Positions 1 through 7,693 of a DNA stretch of 14,282 nt are shown here, one piece after another. Origin of the DNA: DATFGK01 sp046712825 (GTDB lineage Bacteria; Actinomycetota; AC-67); assembly GCA_046712825.1 (NCBI GenBank), contig JBKKCR010000190.1, forward strand, positions 1 through 14,282. Reading direction: 5' to 3'. Both the position numbers and the translations under genes were made by a program. Positions within the stretch are counted from its first letter, which is position 1, and every line of letters starts with the position of its first letter. The notes under the pieces were generated by a model. That model did no database searches. It was not told the origin of the DNA and saw only the letters and a list, made by a program, of their open reading frames with translations.

Positions 1-138
1 ACGGTGTCCGCCGACCGGCTCGACTTGACCACCGACTCGACCCAGCGCGTGCTCGTGCTGTTCGGGAGCGCGCGGATGTGGGGAGGGCCGGATCGTCTCG
101 TGGTCCGGGCCGTCGCGCAGGAGGCGCCGAGGCTATGA
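1..138 (+). CDS. C-terminal end of an unidentified protein (partial)
   Basis: Reading frame 1 is open from the window edge to a TGA at 136-138 and encodes the last 45 residues of a protein that starts outside the window. The tail is mixed hydrophilic/hydrophobic with no membrane segment or motif that I recognise, and it ends in AQEAPRL. Its stop overlaps the ATG of the next gene (ATGA at 135-138), the same coupled arrangement used further down this operon. That overlap is the main evidence that the frame is a real gene end. The function cannot be inferred from this fragment. Confidence 0.6.
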   Translation, partial: TVSADRLDLTTDSTQRVLVLFGSARMWGGPDRLVVRAVAQEAPRL

Positions 139-470
139 CGGGCGCGCTGACGGTCGTCCCTCGGGATATGAGCGAGCTGATCCGGATACACCGTATGGCG
201 GCTCCCGTCGTCCGGCAGCGTGTGGCGATGATCGTCGCGCTGCTGATCGGACTCGCGTGGGCGCTCGTGTCGCTCGTCGGGAGCCCGGCAGGCGTGTACT
301 CCACCGAGGAGCTCCGGCATCTGGGCGGGATCCCGTTCGCGCCGCCGCAGATCCAGCAGCGGCTCGCGCCGGCGCTCGGCGGCCAGGACTTCGATCAGCT
401 GATCAACCAGCTCGAAGACATCTACCGGGGCGGCGTGCAACCGACGCCGACTCCAGGAGCCACGAGGTGA
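135..470 (+). CDS. Small single-pass membrane protein ahead of the ABC importer operon
   Basis: This is a 111-residue protein. I chose the ATG at 135 because it overlaps the upstream TGA (ATGA); an in-frame ATG at 78 would give 19 extra residues but lies inside the preceding gene. About 29 N-terminal residues come before one hydrophobic segment at roughly residues 30-48. A soluble C-terminal part follows (about 60 residues, including LRHLGGIPFAPPQIQQRL) and ends in a Pro/Thr-rich tail. I do not recognise a family. It ends 4 bp before the binding-protein gene, so it is probably cotranscribed with the importer. It could be an accessory or regulatory membrane protein, but that is inferred from position only. 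Confidence 0.65.
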   Translation: MTGALTVVPRDMSELIRIHRMAAPVVRQRVAMIVALLIGLAWALVSLVGSPAGVYSTEELRHLGGIPFAPPQIQQRLAPALGGQDFDQLINQLEDIYRGGVQPTPTPGATR

Positions 471-474
471 ACCG

Positions 475-2253
475 ATGAGTGACCGCCGCCGCCCAGGACG
501 CGACGAGCAGGAGCCTTCCTCCCCGCCCGATCCGATCCCCTCGTACGAGCTCCCCAAGCGCCAGCCCGGTCGCCGCTGGCAACGGCGACGGATCGACGAG
601 CAGATGGAGGAGCGCTCGGCCGAGGGATGGGACACGCCGATGAACCGGCGCGAGTTCCTCGACGTCGCTCGCAAGCTGGGGACCGGCGTCGCCGTGTCAT
701 CGTTCCTATACCCGACGTTCCTCGCCGCATGCGGCAAGACGGCCGATCAGCTGACGCCGCAGCAGGGCGGACGCTTCAACGTCGGCGAGGCCGGAGGCGG
801 CGAGACCATCAACATCGGCGTCATCTCGATCTACTCGGGGGTGGGAGCGTTCGTCGGGAAGCTCGCCGACCGCGGCGGCCAGCTCGCCGTCGAGCAGATC
901 AACAAGCACGGGCTGCCGGCGAAAGGCCTCCAGACCGCGAAGGACGGCTTCCCCGACTTCGAGGCCTACGAGCGGCAGACGAACGGAGGCATCCTCGGCG
1001 GACGCAAGATCCGGCTTATCGCACGAGACGACAACCTGTCGGCACAGGTCGCCGTGTCGGCGATCCAGGAGATGATCACGCGCTTCGACATCAAGGGCTT
1101 GATCTTCGCCGGCCTGTACGACGACATCTACGCCGCGAAGAAGCTCCTGGCGCAGTACAACTTGCCGGCGATCGCAGCGTACGGCGACCTCGCGTCTGTC
1201 GGCCAGCTGTACCCGAAGAACAACTACCGGCAGTTGTTCCAGATGTTCCCGCCCGATCAATGGGGCATCGAGGTCATGATCAACGAGTACTGTCTTGCCG
1301 ACCGGGGCTATACGAAGTTCGCGTACCTCGGCGACAACACCGCCATCGGCGCGCAGGGGAAACGCTTGATCGGCGAGACGCTCGCGAAGACCGGCAAGCG
1401 GTTGCTCGCGGCGGAGCAGTACAACGTCGGCGACGTGGACATGACCGCGCAGCTGCAGCGGATCAAGGGGACGGGCTGCAACGCGCTCATGGTGTGGGGG
1501 ATCGCCGGCGACACGGCGCACGCCCTGGAAAGCGTCAAGCGGCTCGACGCCGTCTACATCGACCGCGACCGCGCGCGCGGCGGCGGGAAGTGGGCTCCGC
1601 AGATCATCGGCTTCGAGGGCGGCGCGGCCGAGCGCACCTTCGCCGTGCTCGCCGGCGACGCGGCCCGCACCGGGACGATGTCCTACTGGTACCTGGGCGG
1701 CATCGGGTACATCCCGCAGTTCAAGCCGGCGGTGGACACGTTCAAGAAGCGCTGGGGCGTCGCGCCGACCGGCGGCGAGAACAACCCGGCCGACGCCGTG
1801 TTCCTGTTCGCGCGCGCGTTCGAGCAAGCCGGCGGGACCGACTCGAACAAGGTCATCGCGGCGCTCGAGAACCTGGAGGGCGGCGGCATCAACTTCTCTT
1901 CGATCACGCCGCACTCGTTCACGAAAGACCGACACATCTCGATCGAGCCGGCGGACATGGTCGGGATCACGTTGGAACGCGGTAAGGCGGCACAGACAAG
2001 CCCCGCGTACGAGCTGGGCGCCGAGTTCATCGGCAACCCGAAAGCGGACCCTCCGATCCCGCCCTTCAACCCGCCGGGCTACGTCGGGCCCACGCACTTC
2101 ATGCGCTTCAACCAGGAAGCCTTGATGAAGAAACATCAGAAGCTGTTCGGCGACATCATGCTGAAGAACGGCTTCGGGACCCAGTGCACGAAGAAGGCAG
2201 ACAGCTCCGCGCCGTACGGGTTCAAGCTGACGAACGACTGCAAGATCCACTAG
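475..2253 (+). CDS. ABC importer substrate-binding lipoprotein, branched-chain amino acid (HAAT) type, Tat-like signal
   Basis: This is the extracytoplasmic solute-binding protein (Peripla_BP_6/Leu-Ile-Val-binding type) of the importer encoded by the following genes. The signal sequence is internal: N-R-R-E-F-L at residues 57-62, a hydrophobic stretch, then the lipobox L83-A-A-C86. This suggests Tat export and lipidation at Cys86. The binding fold begins near residue 110 (INIGVISIYSGVGAF) and contains typical blocks such as the VSAIQEMITRF and GLIFAG region. Cys571 and Cys589 near the C-terminus could form a disulphide. The start at 475 has a good ribosome site (GAGGTGA, 4 bp upstream) but gives a 55-residue charged N-terminus ahead of the signal. 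ATG 640 (Met56) would give a conventional signal peptide, so the true start is uncertain. At 592 residues it is longer than the usual 370-450. The substrate is unknown: amino acid, amide, urea and aromatic-acid importers share this fold. Confidence 0.88.
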   Translation: MSDRRRPGRDEQEPSSPPDPIPSYELPKRQPGRRWQRRRIDEQMEERSAEGWDTPMNRREFLDVARKLGTGVAVSSFLYPTFLAACGKTADQLTPQQGGRFNVGEAGGGETINIGVISIYSGVGAFVGKLADRGGQLAVEQINKHGLPAKGLQTAKDGFPDFEAYERQTNGGILGGRKIRLIARDDNLSAQVAVSAIQEMITRFDIKGLIFAGLYDDIYAAKKLLAQYNLPAIAAYGDLASVGQLYPKNNYRQLFQMFPPDQWGIEVMINEYCLADRGYTKFAYLGDNTAIGAQGKRLIGETLAKTGKRLLAAEQYNVGDVDMTAQLQRIKGTGCNALMVWGIAGDTAHALESVKRLDAVYIDRDRARGGGKWAPQIIGFEGGAAERTFAVLAGDAARTGTMSYWYLGGIGYIPQFKPAVDTFKKRWGVAPTGGENNPADAVFLFARAFEQAGGTDSNKVIAALENLEGGGINFSSITPHSFTKDRHISIEPADMVGITLERGKAAQTSPAYELGAEFIGNPKADPPIPPFNPPGYVGPTHFMRFNQEALMKKHQKLFGDIMLKNGFGTQCTKKADSSAPYGFKLTNDCKIH

Positions 2254-2272
2254 GAGAAGGAGGGGCCGGACG

Positions 2273-3163
2273 ATGGAACGCTTCCTGCAGGCGATCGTTC
2301 AGGGCCTGACCTCCGGCGGCGTCTACGCGCTCATCGCGCTCGCGTTCTCGATCGTCTACATGACGACGCGGGTCATCAACTTCGCGCAGGGCGAGGTGCT
2401 GATGATCGGTGCGTACCTCTACTTCGTCGGCTTCTCGAGCTCGGGTCTGGGGCTCGCTTGGCCGATCGCGCTGGTAGTCGCGCTTTTCGGTGCGATGCTC
2501 GTCGGGCTGTTCGTTCATCTCATCGCGATCGCACCGCTGGGCAAGTTCGACCCCAACACCAACATCGGCTGGATCCTGACGACCCTATCCGTGTCGTTGA
2601 TCCTCGTAGAGGTCGTGCGGAACGTGGCCGGCGAGCAAGCGAAGCGCATCGACCCGATCGTCACATCGTTCGGCGGCAAGAAAACGATCTTCACGATCGA
2701 GCCCAAGCAGTATCTGATCCTGATCGTCGGGGTGATACTCGCGTTAGTGCTCGAGGTCGTGCACTCGAAGACGCAGCTCGGCCGCGCGCTCCGCGCGACC
2801 GCGACCGACAAGGCGACGGCGAGCCTCATGGGCATCAACACCGGGTTCATGGTGCGCTATTCGTTCGCGCTGGCCGGCGTGCTCGGCGGGATCGGAGGAT
2901 GGCTGCTCGCTCCGGTGATCTTCGTCGACCCGAACATGGGCACCCTCGTCGGTCTCACCGCGTTCGTCGCGGCGGTGGTCGGTGGGATCGGATCCACGCG
3001 GGGTGCGCTGGTCGGCGGCCTCACCATCGGCGTCGTCGAGTCTCTTGCACGATGGGCAGGAGCCGGCGAGTGGACGACCGCCATGGTGTTCCTGACGTTG
3101 ATCCTCATCCTCGTCCTGAAACCGACGGGCATCCTCGGCGAAGCCCTGATCGAGAAGGTGTAA
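2273..3163 (+). CDS. livH: Branched-chain amino acid-type ABC permease LivH
   Basis: This 296-residue inner-membrane permease forms half of the translocation channel. It has the usual family length and is strongly hydrophobic throughout. Near the N-terminus it carries the LivH hallmark region (GGVYALIALAFSIVY, then INFAQGEVLMIGAY, about residues 14-45). The cytoplasmic coupling loop that contacts the ATPases is visible at about residues 170-190 (GRALRATATDKATASLMGIN). Glycine-rich segments follow (VVGGIGSTRGALVGG). The ATG at 2273 has a strong AAGGAGGGG ribosome site at 2258-2264. It lies 19 bp after the binding-protein gene and 3 bp before the LivM-LivG fusion, firmly inside the operon. Confidence 0.93.
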   Translation: MERFLQAIVQGLTSGGVYALIALAFSIVYMTTRVINFAQGEVLMIGAYLYFVGFSSSGLGLAWPIALVVALFGAMLVGLFVHLIAIAPLGKFDPNTNIGWILTTLSVSLILVEVVRNVAGEQAKRIDPIVTSFGGKKTIFTIEPKQYLILIVGVILALVLEVVHSKTQLGRALRATATDKATASLMGINTGFMVRYSFALAGVLGGIGGWLLAPVIFVDPNMGTLVGLTAFVAAVVGGIGSTRGALVGGLTIGVVESLARWAGAGEWTTAMVFLTLILILVLKPTGILGEALIEKV

Positions 3164-3166
3164 CCC

Positions 3167-5323
3167 GTGGGATTCCTGGACGACCTCAAGGGCGCCAACA
3201 AGGAGGCACAGGTCGAGCGCGACCGGCGTCGGGCGCTGAAAGCCTGGGCGCGCGCGCGGGCTCGCGGCGCCGTTCCCTCCGGCGAGACCCCCGCCGAGGG
3301 AAACGGCGACGTCGCCGCGATGACGAGCGCACCCAAGACCGACCGGCTCGAGGCCGTCTCCGGAGAAGCCGCTGCCGAGCAGGCGCGGAAGCCGGAGCCG
3401 CGCCTCAAAGTGCTCACCTCTCCCGGCGGGATCGCGTTCGCCGTCCTCATCCTCTTGCTCCTGATCTGGCCGTTCGGGCTCCCGGGCTTCAACGCGTCGA
3501 GCTTCCTGGAGGTCCAGAACATCCTCATCTTCGCGATGATCGTGATGGGGCTGAACCTGATCGCCGGCTACACGGGACAACTCTCGCTCGGACAGAAGAT
3601 CTTCGTGCTGATCGGCGGGTACACGGTCGGCGTGCTGACCACCGAGTTCGACTCGGGTTTCCTCGGAAACCACTGGATCGCGCTGCTTACGGCGGTGGTT
3701 CTCGGCATGGGGTTCGGCGCACTCCTCGGCCTGCCCGCGCTGCGCGTGAAGGGCGCTTACCTGTCGATCGTGACGCTCGCGTTCGTACCGATCTTCTATG
3801 TGGCGTTCAACAGCCAGATCCTCAAGGGCGTCTTCAACTCCGCACAGGGGATCTCGGACATCAAGACGCCGGTCGGGAACCTCGCCCGCCCGCCGCAGCG
3901 AGTCGTGACGTTCCCGTTCAGCGACCGGGCTATGACCGATTACGACTACTACGTCTTCGTGGTCTTCACGTTCGCCGCGCTCTTCTTCCTCGCGCGGAAC
4001 CTGGTCAAGAGCCGGTGGGGTCGCGGCATGACCGCGGTGCGGGAGAGCGAGATCGCCGCCAAGTCTTCGGGCGTCCGCGTGTACAAGGTGAAGGTCACCG
4101 CGTTCATGATCTCCGCGGCGTACGCCTCGCTCGCCGGCGCGATGTTGACCACGCTGACGACGGGCCAGATCTCCCCCGGCGCCGCTCCCGCAGTTCATAT
4201 CCGCGACTCGTTCGTGTACGTCGTGATGATGATCCTCGGCGGCACCGGCACGCTGGCCGGGCCGATCGTGGGGGCGACTGCGGTTCATGCGATCCGCCAG
4301 TTCGTCATCCCCCAGGTCCAGGAAACCTTCGGGCTCAACCTCCTCAACTGGACGACCACGATCCTCGCGCTGCTGGCGCTGGTGAGCGTGATAACCGCGC
4401 CGGCCGGGACGGTCGGCATCTTCAACGAGCGCCGGGAGCGGGCGAAGGGCCGCAAGCGCCGGAAACATCCGGAGCCCCCGCAAGCGCGGTTACCGGAAGC
4501 CCTCGTGCGGCCGCGTGTACGAACCGAGGGGATCACCGGTGGCGACATCGTCATGGAAACCAAGGGGATGTCGAAGATCTTCGGTGGCTTGAGAGCGAAC
4601 GACAAGGTCTCGATCGCGGTGAAGCGCGGCACCGTTCATTCGCTGATCGGGCCGAACGGGTCCGGCAAGACGACCTTCATCAACGTCGTGACCGGCGTCT
4701 ACGTCCCCGAGGAGGGTGAAGTCTGGTTCGGCGGCGAGCGCATCGACGGCAAGCCGGCGTTCGTCACCGTCGAGAAGGGCATGGGACGCACGTTCCAGAA
4801 CCTCCAGATCTGGCGCCGGATGACCGTCGTGGAGAACGTGATGGTCGGGCTCCACAGCCGCGCGAAGGCCGGGTTCGTCGCGAACATGATCCGCACGCCG
4901 GTCGCCCGGCGCGAGGAGGCGGAGATCAAGGCGCGCGCGCTGGGGCTGCTCCAGTTCGTCGGCTTGGAGAAGTGGGCCGACGTCCCGGCCGGCGCGCTCC
5001 CCTACGGGCCGCAGCGGTACCTCGAGATCGCGCGCGCGCTCGCCCTCGACCCGATCCTGTGCATCCTCGACGAGCCCGCCGCCGGCCTGAACCCGGCGGA
5101 GGTGCGCGACCTGATGGGCGTGATCCGGCGGATCAAGGAAACCGGGATCACGACGTTCGTGATCGAGCATCACATGGATCTGGTCATGGGCGTCAGCGAT
5201 GAGATCTCGGTGCTCGACTACGGCAAGAAGATCGCGGAGGGCACGCCGGCCGAGGTCCAGGCGAACGAGCGGGTCATCGAGGCCTACCTCGGCGCCGAGG
5301 CGGTCGAGCACGTGGGGGCATGA
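3167..5323 (+). CDS. livM: Fused ABC permease-ATPase (LivM-LivG) of the branched-chain amino acid-type importer
   Basis: This 718-residue protein joins the second permease and the first ATPase of the importer in one chain. Residues 1-80 are a hydrophilic, Ala/Arg-rich cytoplasmic extension. Residues about 83-425 are the LivM permease, with the hallmark GYTGQLSLGQ at 134-143. A very basic linker of about 35 residues follows (RRERAKGRKRRKHPEPP). The LivG ATPase starts near residue 463. Its motifs are intact: Walker A GPNGSGKTT 495-503, LivG-style signature LPYGPQR 611-617, Walker B with D635-E636, and switch His668. The GTG start at 3167 lies 3 bp after livH. The frame is unbroken, with no sign of a stitched frameshift. 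A former separate LivG start would correspond to ATG 4553. The stop overlaps livF (ATGA). Similar fusions are known in actinobacteria and other phyla. Confidence 0.93.
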   Translation: MGFLDDLKGANKEAQVERDRRRALKAWARARARGAVPSGETPAEGNGDVAAMTSAPKTDRLEAVSGEAAAEQARKPEPRLKVLTSPGGIAFAVLILLLLIWPFGLPGFNASSFLEVQNILIFAMIVMGLNLIAGYTGQLSLGQKIFVLIGGYTVGVLTTEFDSGFLGNHWIALLTAVVLGMGFGALLGLPALRVKGAYLSIVTLAFVPIFYVAFNSQILKGVFNSAQGISDIKTPVGNLARPPQRVVTFPFSDRAMTDYDYYVFVVFTFAALFFLARNLVKSRWGRGMTAVRESEIAAKSSGVRVYKVKVTAFMISAAYASLAGAMLTTLTTGQISPGAAPAVHIRDSFVYVVMMILGGTGTLAGPIVGATAVHAIRQFVIPQVQETFGLNLLNWTTTILALLALVSVITAPAGTVGIFNERRERAKGRKRRKHPEPPQARLPEALVRPRVRTEGITGGDIVMETKGMSKIFGGLRANDKVSIAVKRGTVHSLIGPNGSGKTTFINVVTGVYVPEEGEVWFGGERIDGKPAFVTVEKGMGRTFQNLQIWRRMTVVENVMVGLHSRAKAGFVANMIRTPVARREEAEIKARALGLLQFVGLEKWADVPAGALPYGPQRYLEIARALALDPILCILDEPAAGLNPAEVRDLMGVIRRIKETGITTFVIEHHMDLVMGVSDEISVLDYGKKIAEGTPAEVQANERVIEAYLGAEAVEHVGA

Positions 5324-6123
5324 TGGCGAAAGGCGTGGCGATACGCGGCGGCGGGCAAGAGAAGGCGCCTGCCGCGAAGAGCGCGGAAGGCAAGAAGAGC
5401 TCCAGCGAGGTGGTCATGGAGGTCCAGGACCTCCATGTGTTCTACGGCGCGGTCGAGGCGCTGAAGGGCATCTCGTTCGAGGTTCGAGACGGAGAGTGTG
5501 TCTCGATCATCGGCTCGAACGGCGCCGGCAAGACCACGACGCTCAAGACCGTCACCGGGGTTTCGGAGCTGTACAAGTCGGTGCGCGGCCGCATCACGAT
5601 CGACGGGCAGCGGGTCGAGGCCTGGCCGGCGCACAAGATCGCCCGACTCGGCGTCGCGCATTCGCCCGAAGGCCGGAAGGTCTTCGCCAACCAGACCGTG
5701 CGGGACAATCTCATGCTCGGCGCGTTCACGCGCAAGGACTCCGAGGTCGACAAGGACATCGACGAGCAGTACGAGCGGTTCCCGATCCTCGGGCAGCGCA
5801 AGAACCAGGCGGCCGGCTTGATGTCGGGCGGAGAGCAGCAGATGCTCGCGATGGCGCGCGCGCTCATGGCGCGGCCGAAGGTGCTGTTGTTCGACGAGCC
5901 GTCGATGGGTCTCGCGCCGCTAATCGTCAAGCAGGTGTTCGAGATCATCCAGAAGTTGAAAGACGAGGGGAAGACCATCTTGCTCGTCGAGCAGATGGCT
6001 TTCCAGGCGCTCGGGATCGCCGACCGCGCCTACGTGCTCGAGACCGGTGCGATCACCATGGAAGGCACCGGCAAGGACCTGCTCGAGGACCCGAGGGTCA
6101 AAGAGGCGTATCTCGGGGCGTAG
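5320..6123 (+). CDS. livF: Branched-chain amino acid-type ABC ATPase LivF
   Basis: This 267-residue cytoplasmic ATPase pairs with the LivG half of the preceding fusion. It has a 30-residue Lys/Ala/Ser-rich N-terminal extension and then the ATPase core. Walker A is GSNGAGKTT (65-73), the signature is SGGEQ (169-173), and Walker B is LLFDEP with D192-E193. The switch position is Gln225 (LLVEQ) rather than His, which is normal for LivF. The start ATG at 5320 overlaps the previous stop; a second ATG at 5323 follows directly. It is the last gene of the operon and ends 3 bp before the stop of the convergent sortase gene. There is no room for a dedicated terminator between them, so the two transcripts must overlap. 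Confidence 0.94.
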   Translation: MMAKGVAIRGGGQEKAPAAKSAEGKKSSSEVVMEVQDLHVFYGAVEALKGISFEVRDGECVSIIGSNGAGKTTTLKTVTGVSELYKSVRGRITIDGQRVEAWPAHKIARLGVAHSPEGRKVFANQTVRDNLMLGAFTRKDSEVDKDIDEQYERFPILGQRKNQAAGLMSGGEQQMLAMARALMARPKVLLFDEPSMGLAPLIVKQVFEIIQKLKDEGKTILLVEQMAFQALGIADRAYVLETGAITMEGTGKDLLEDPRVKEAYLGA

Positions 6124-6126
6124 TCG

Positions 6127-6891
6127 TTACCCGACGACGATGCTCTTGATCAGCTTCGCCCGCACGATCAATCGCTTCAGCGAGGTATGCGGCGGGTCGC
6201 ATGTCGTCAGCGTCAACGCCGCTTCTTGCGTCGGCGCGATCACCGAGAAATCCTTCGGATGGGTGACCCACGGATTCGTGTGCCCGTCCACCTCGCTCTG
6301 GACCTGATACACGTAGTCGCCCACCGGGGTCTCCAAGATGATCTCGTCGCCCGGCCGCAGCGCGTCGATGTGGCGGAACGGTTCGCCGAAGCCGGTCCGG
6401 TGACCGGCGATCGCCACGTTGCCGGACTCGCCTGGGAGCGGCGTGTTCGTGTAGTGCCCGGCCCCGGCGCGGAGCGCGTTGCCGGTGGTCCCCTCGACGA
6501 CGATCACGTTGACGGGCTTGCAGCTCGCGCAACCGCCGAATTTCTTGATGCGCAGCCGCGTCAGCGCGCCGCCGACCGCGATCTCACGCCGCTTGTACGC
6601 TTCGACGACCTGCTCGCTGGCGAACTCTTTCTTCAGGGTGCCCTGGCGCTGCTTCGCCCAGAAGTCCGTGACCAACGGATACGACAAGAGGCCGACGCCC
6701 GCGAAGGCCATGAGCACGGTGAGGATGCCGAGAGCCCGTCGGCCGGAACGCCGGCGCGGGACGCAGCCCAGCAGAAAGCCGAACGTCGCGCCCGCTCGCT
6801 TCGGGAACATCTCCTTGCGCGGGCTCGGCCGTTCGGGCGTGAAGGGAGAACCGGCCTCGGGCCAGTTCTCGTGATCGTTTTGCGGGTTCAT
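6127..6891 (-). CDS. Class E sortase
   Basis: This membrane-bound transpeptidase cuts cell-wall sorting signals (LAxTG-like in class E) and links proteins to the envelope. It has 254 residues. A cytoplasmic N-terminus of about 50 residues ends in a basic RRRSGRR patch, one membrane helix spans about 53-76, and the extracellular sortase barrel follows. The catalytic set is present: His164 in GHRTGFG, Cys231 in LTTCDPP, and Arg240 in the following RLIVRAKL strand. An unusual extra CASC pair (Cys121, Cys124) sits in the segment before VNVIVVEGT, where family members normally have a short strand. The ATG at 6891 has a perfect GGAGGAG ribosome site. No pilin-type substrate is adjacent. The nearest secreted protein with a C-terminal anchor is the SGNH-like protein at 7694-8983, which lacks an obvious sorting motif. 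Confidence 0.92.
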   Translation of the reverse strand: MNPQNDHENWPEAGSPFTPERPSPRKEMFPKRAGATFGFLLGCVPRRRSGRRALGILTVLMAFAGVGLLSYPLVTDFWAKQRQGTLKKEFASEQVVEAYKRREIAVGGALTRLRIKKFGGCASCKPVNVIVVEGTTGNALRAGAGHYTNTPLPGESGNVAIAGHRTGFGEPFRHIDALRPGDEIILETPVGDYVYQVQSEVDGHTNPWVTHPKDFSVIAPTQEAALTLTTCDPPHTSLKRLIVRAKLIKSIVVG

Positions 6892-6916
6892 CGGCTCCTC
6901 CGATTATTAGCACAGC

Positions 6917-6942
6917 CCGGAGCGTCCCACCGGACGCTTTGG
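6917..6942. promoter_or_regulatory. Inverted repeat in the upstream region of the sortase gene
   Basis: AGCGTCC-CACC-GGACGCT (6921-6938) is a perfect 7-bp stem with a 4-nt loop. On the plus strand G-U pairs extend it to 11 bp. It lies about 30 bp upstream of the sortase start. A short GGACCG direct repeat around an ACCGGT palindrome follows within 15 bp. It could be an operator for the sortase promoter or a hairpin in its leader. It could also end minus-strand transcripts arriving from the PPOX gene, but the minus strand has no U-run after the stem. I see no convincing -35/-10 pair here. Confidence 0.4.
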
Positions 6943-7036
6943 ACCGGTTGGACCGTTTCGCACATAGGCGTCGCCGTGCACCCCATCGTGTTCTAACGAT
7001 CGGCAGACGGCGAAGGATGCTTTCGAGGCGCCGGTG

Positions 7037-7525
7037 TCAGCTCGGCTTGCCGCCCTCGGAGCCGGGGCCGTACTTCAGGCGCGGATCTTTGTTCGCCGGG
7101 ATCTTCTTGAAGTCCCAAGAGACGATGCGGTCGGGGACGACGCGGAGCCAGACGTGGCTCTTCGTCTCGGGGATCTCGTCGATGTTCCAGTATTTCTTTC
7201 CGAAGAGCCGCCGCACCTCGGTCAGCTCGGGGGCTCCTTTGATCTCCTTGGGGACCCCGTAGAGCACGGCTCCTCGGAGCTCGAAGTAGTCGGTGCCGGC
7301 GTCGACGCACAGGGCGACCTGCGATCCAGAGGCGAGATCCTTCGTGCGGCGGCTTCGGATCAATGAGTTCAGCCAGATCGCGCGGTCGTGCCAGACGAAC
7401 CACATCGGCGCCACGTGCGGCGCTCCGTCGGGCCCGACGGTGCCGATCCGGAGCGAGCGCTCGGTGGTGAGGAGCTCGTTGAGCTCCTCCTCGGTGAGGC
7501 GGAGAACGCTGCGCGGGAGCGGCAT
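7037..7525 (-). CDS. PPOX-fold (pyridoxamine 5'-phosphate oxidase-like) flavin/F420-binding protein
   Basis: This 162-residue soluble protein has the split-barrel flavin-binding fold. The N-terminal part fits the family pattern: helix LTEEELNELLTTE, strand LRIGTVGPDGAPHVAPMWFVW, then AIWLNSLIRSRRTKDL. Such proteins bind FMN, F420 or haem. In actinobacteria many act as F420H2-dependent reductases. The exact cofactor and substrate cannot be read from sequence. The Arg-rich RSRRTKDL segment is in the place where members contact the cofactor phosphate. The ATG at 7525 has only a weak upstream purine stretch. The gene appears monocistronic and is followed 145 bp downstream by the sortase on the same strand. 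Confidence 0.85.
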   Translation of the reverse strand: MPLPRSVLRLTEEELNELLTTERSLRIGTVGPDGAPHVAPMWFVWHDRAIWLNSLIRSRRTKDLASGSQVALCVDAGTDYFELRGAVLYGVPKEIKGAPELTEVRRLFGKKYWNIDEIPETKSHVWLRVVPDRIVSWDFKKIPANKDPRLKYGPGSEGGKPS

Positions 7526-7566
7526 GTCCGCGGCAGCCTACCAAGGCGAGGGCGCGCCACCCGGGA

Positions 7567-7635
7567 GGGCCTGCCGGAGGCCCAACGTTCGAAAAGCCCC
7601 GTTTCGAGGGAACTTCCCCTCGTGCGGCCGGCCGC
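7567..7635. promoter_or_regulatory. Divergent intergenic region with four consecutive dyads
   Basis: Between the PPOX gene (minus) and the SGNH-like gene (plus) four perfect dyads follow one another within 70 bp. They are GGGCCT-N5-AGGCCC (7567-7583), TCGAAA-N7-TTTCGA (7589-7607), CGAGGG-N6-CCCTCG (7605-7622) and the 12-bp palindrome GCGGCCGGCCGC (7624-7635). Dyads two and three overlap, so as RNA they would be mutually exclusive. Downstream, TACATT near 7646 is a possible -10 box for the plus-strand gene, but no good -35 is seen. The block may be operators or a structured leader. GC-rich DNA makes some of these likely by chance. Confidence 0.4.
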
Positions 7636-7693
7636 TTCTTTGGATACATTCCGGATTCCGAGCCCACCCGATACCCAGTGAGGGCATCCCGCC

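Noticed and set aside
706..2250. A 514-codon minus-strand frame opposite the binding-protein gene
   Set aside because: Same type of antisense artefact; the plus strand encodes a clear Tat-type lipoprotein.
2744..4483. A 579-codon minus-strand frame opposite the permease genes
   Set aside because: Low-complexity His/Arg/Glu-rich translation with no domain or ribosome site; antisense artefact of GC-rich codons.
2458..4719. A 753-codon plus-strand frame across livH and the LivM-LivG gene
   Set aside because: Arg/Gly/Asp-rich translation without domains, in an alternate frame of two well-supported genes; a high-GC shadow.
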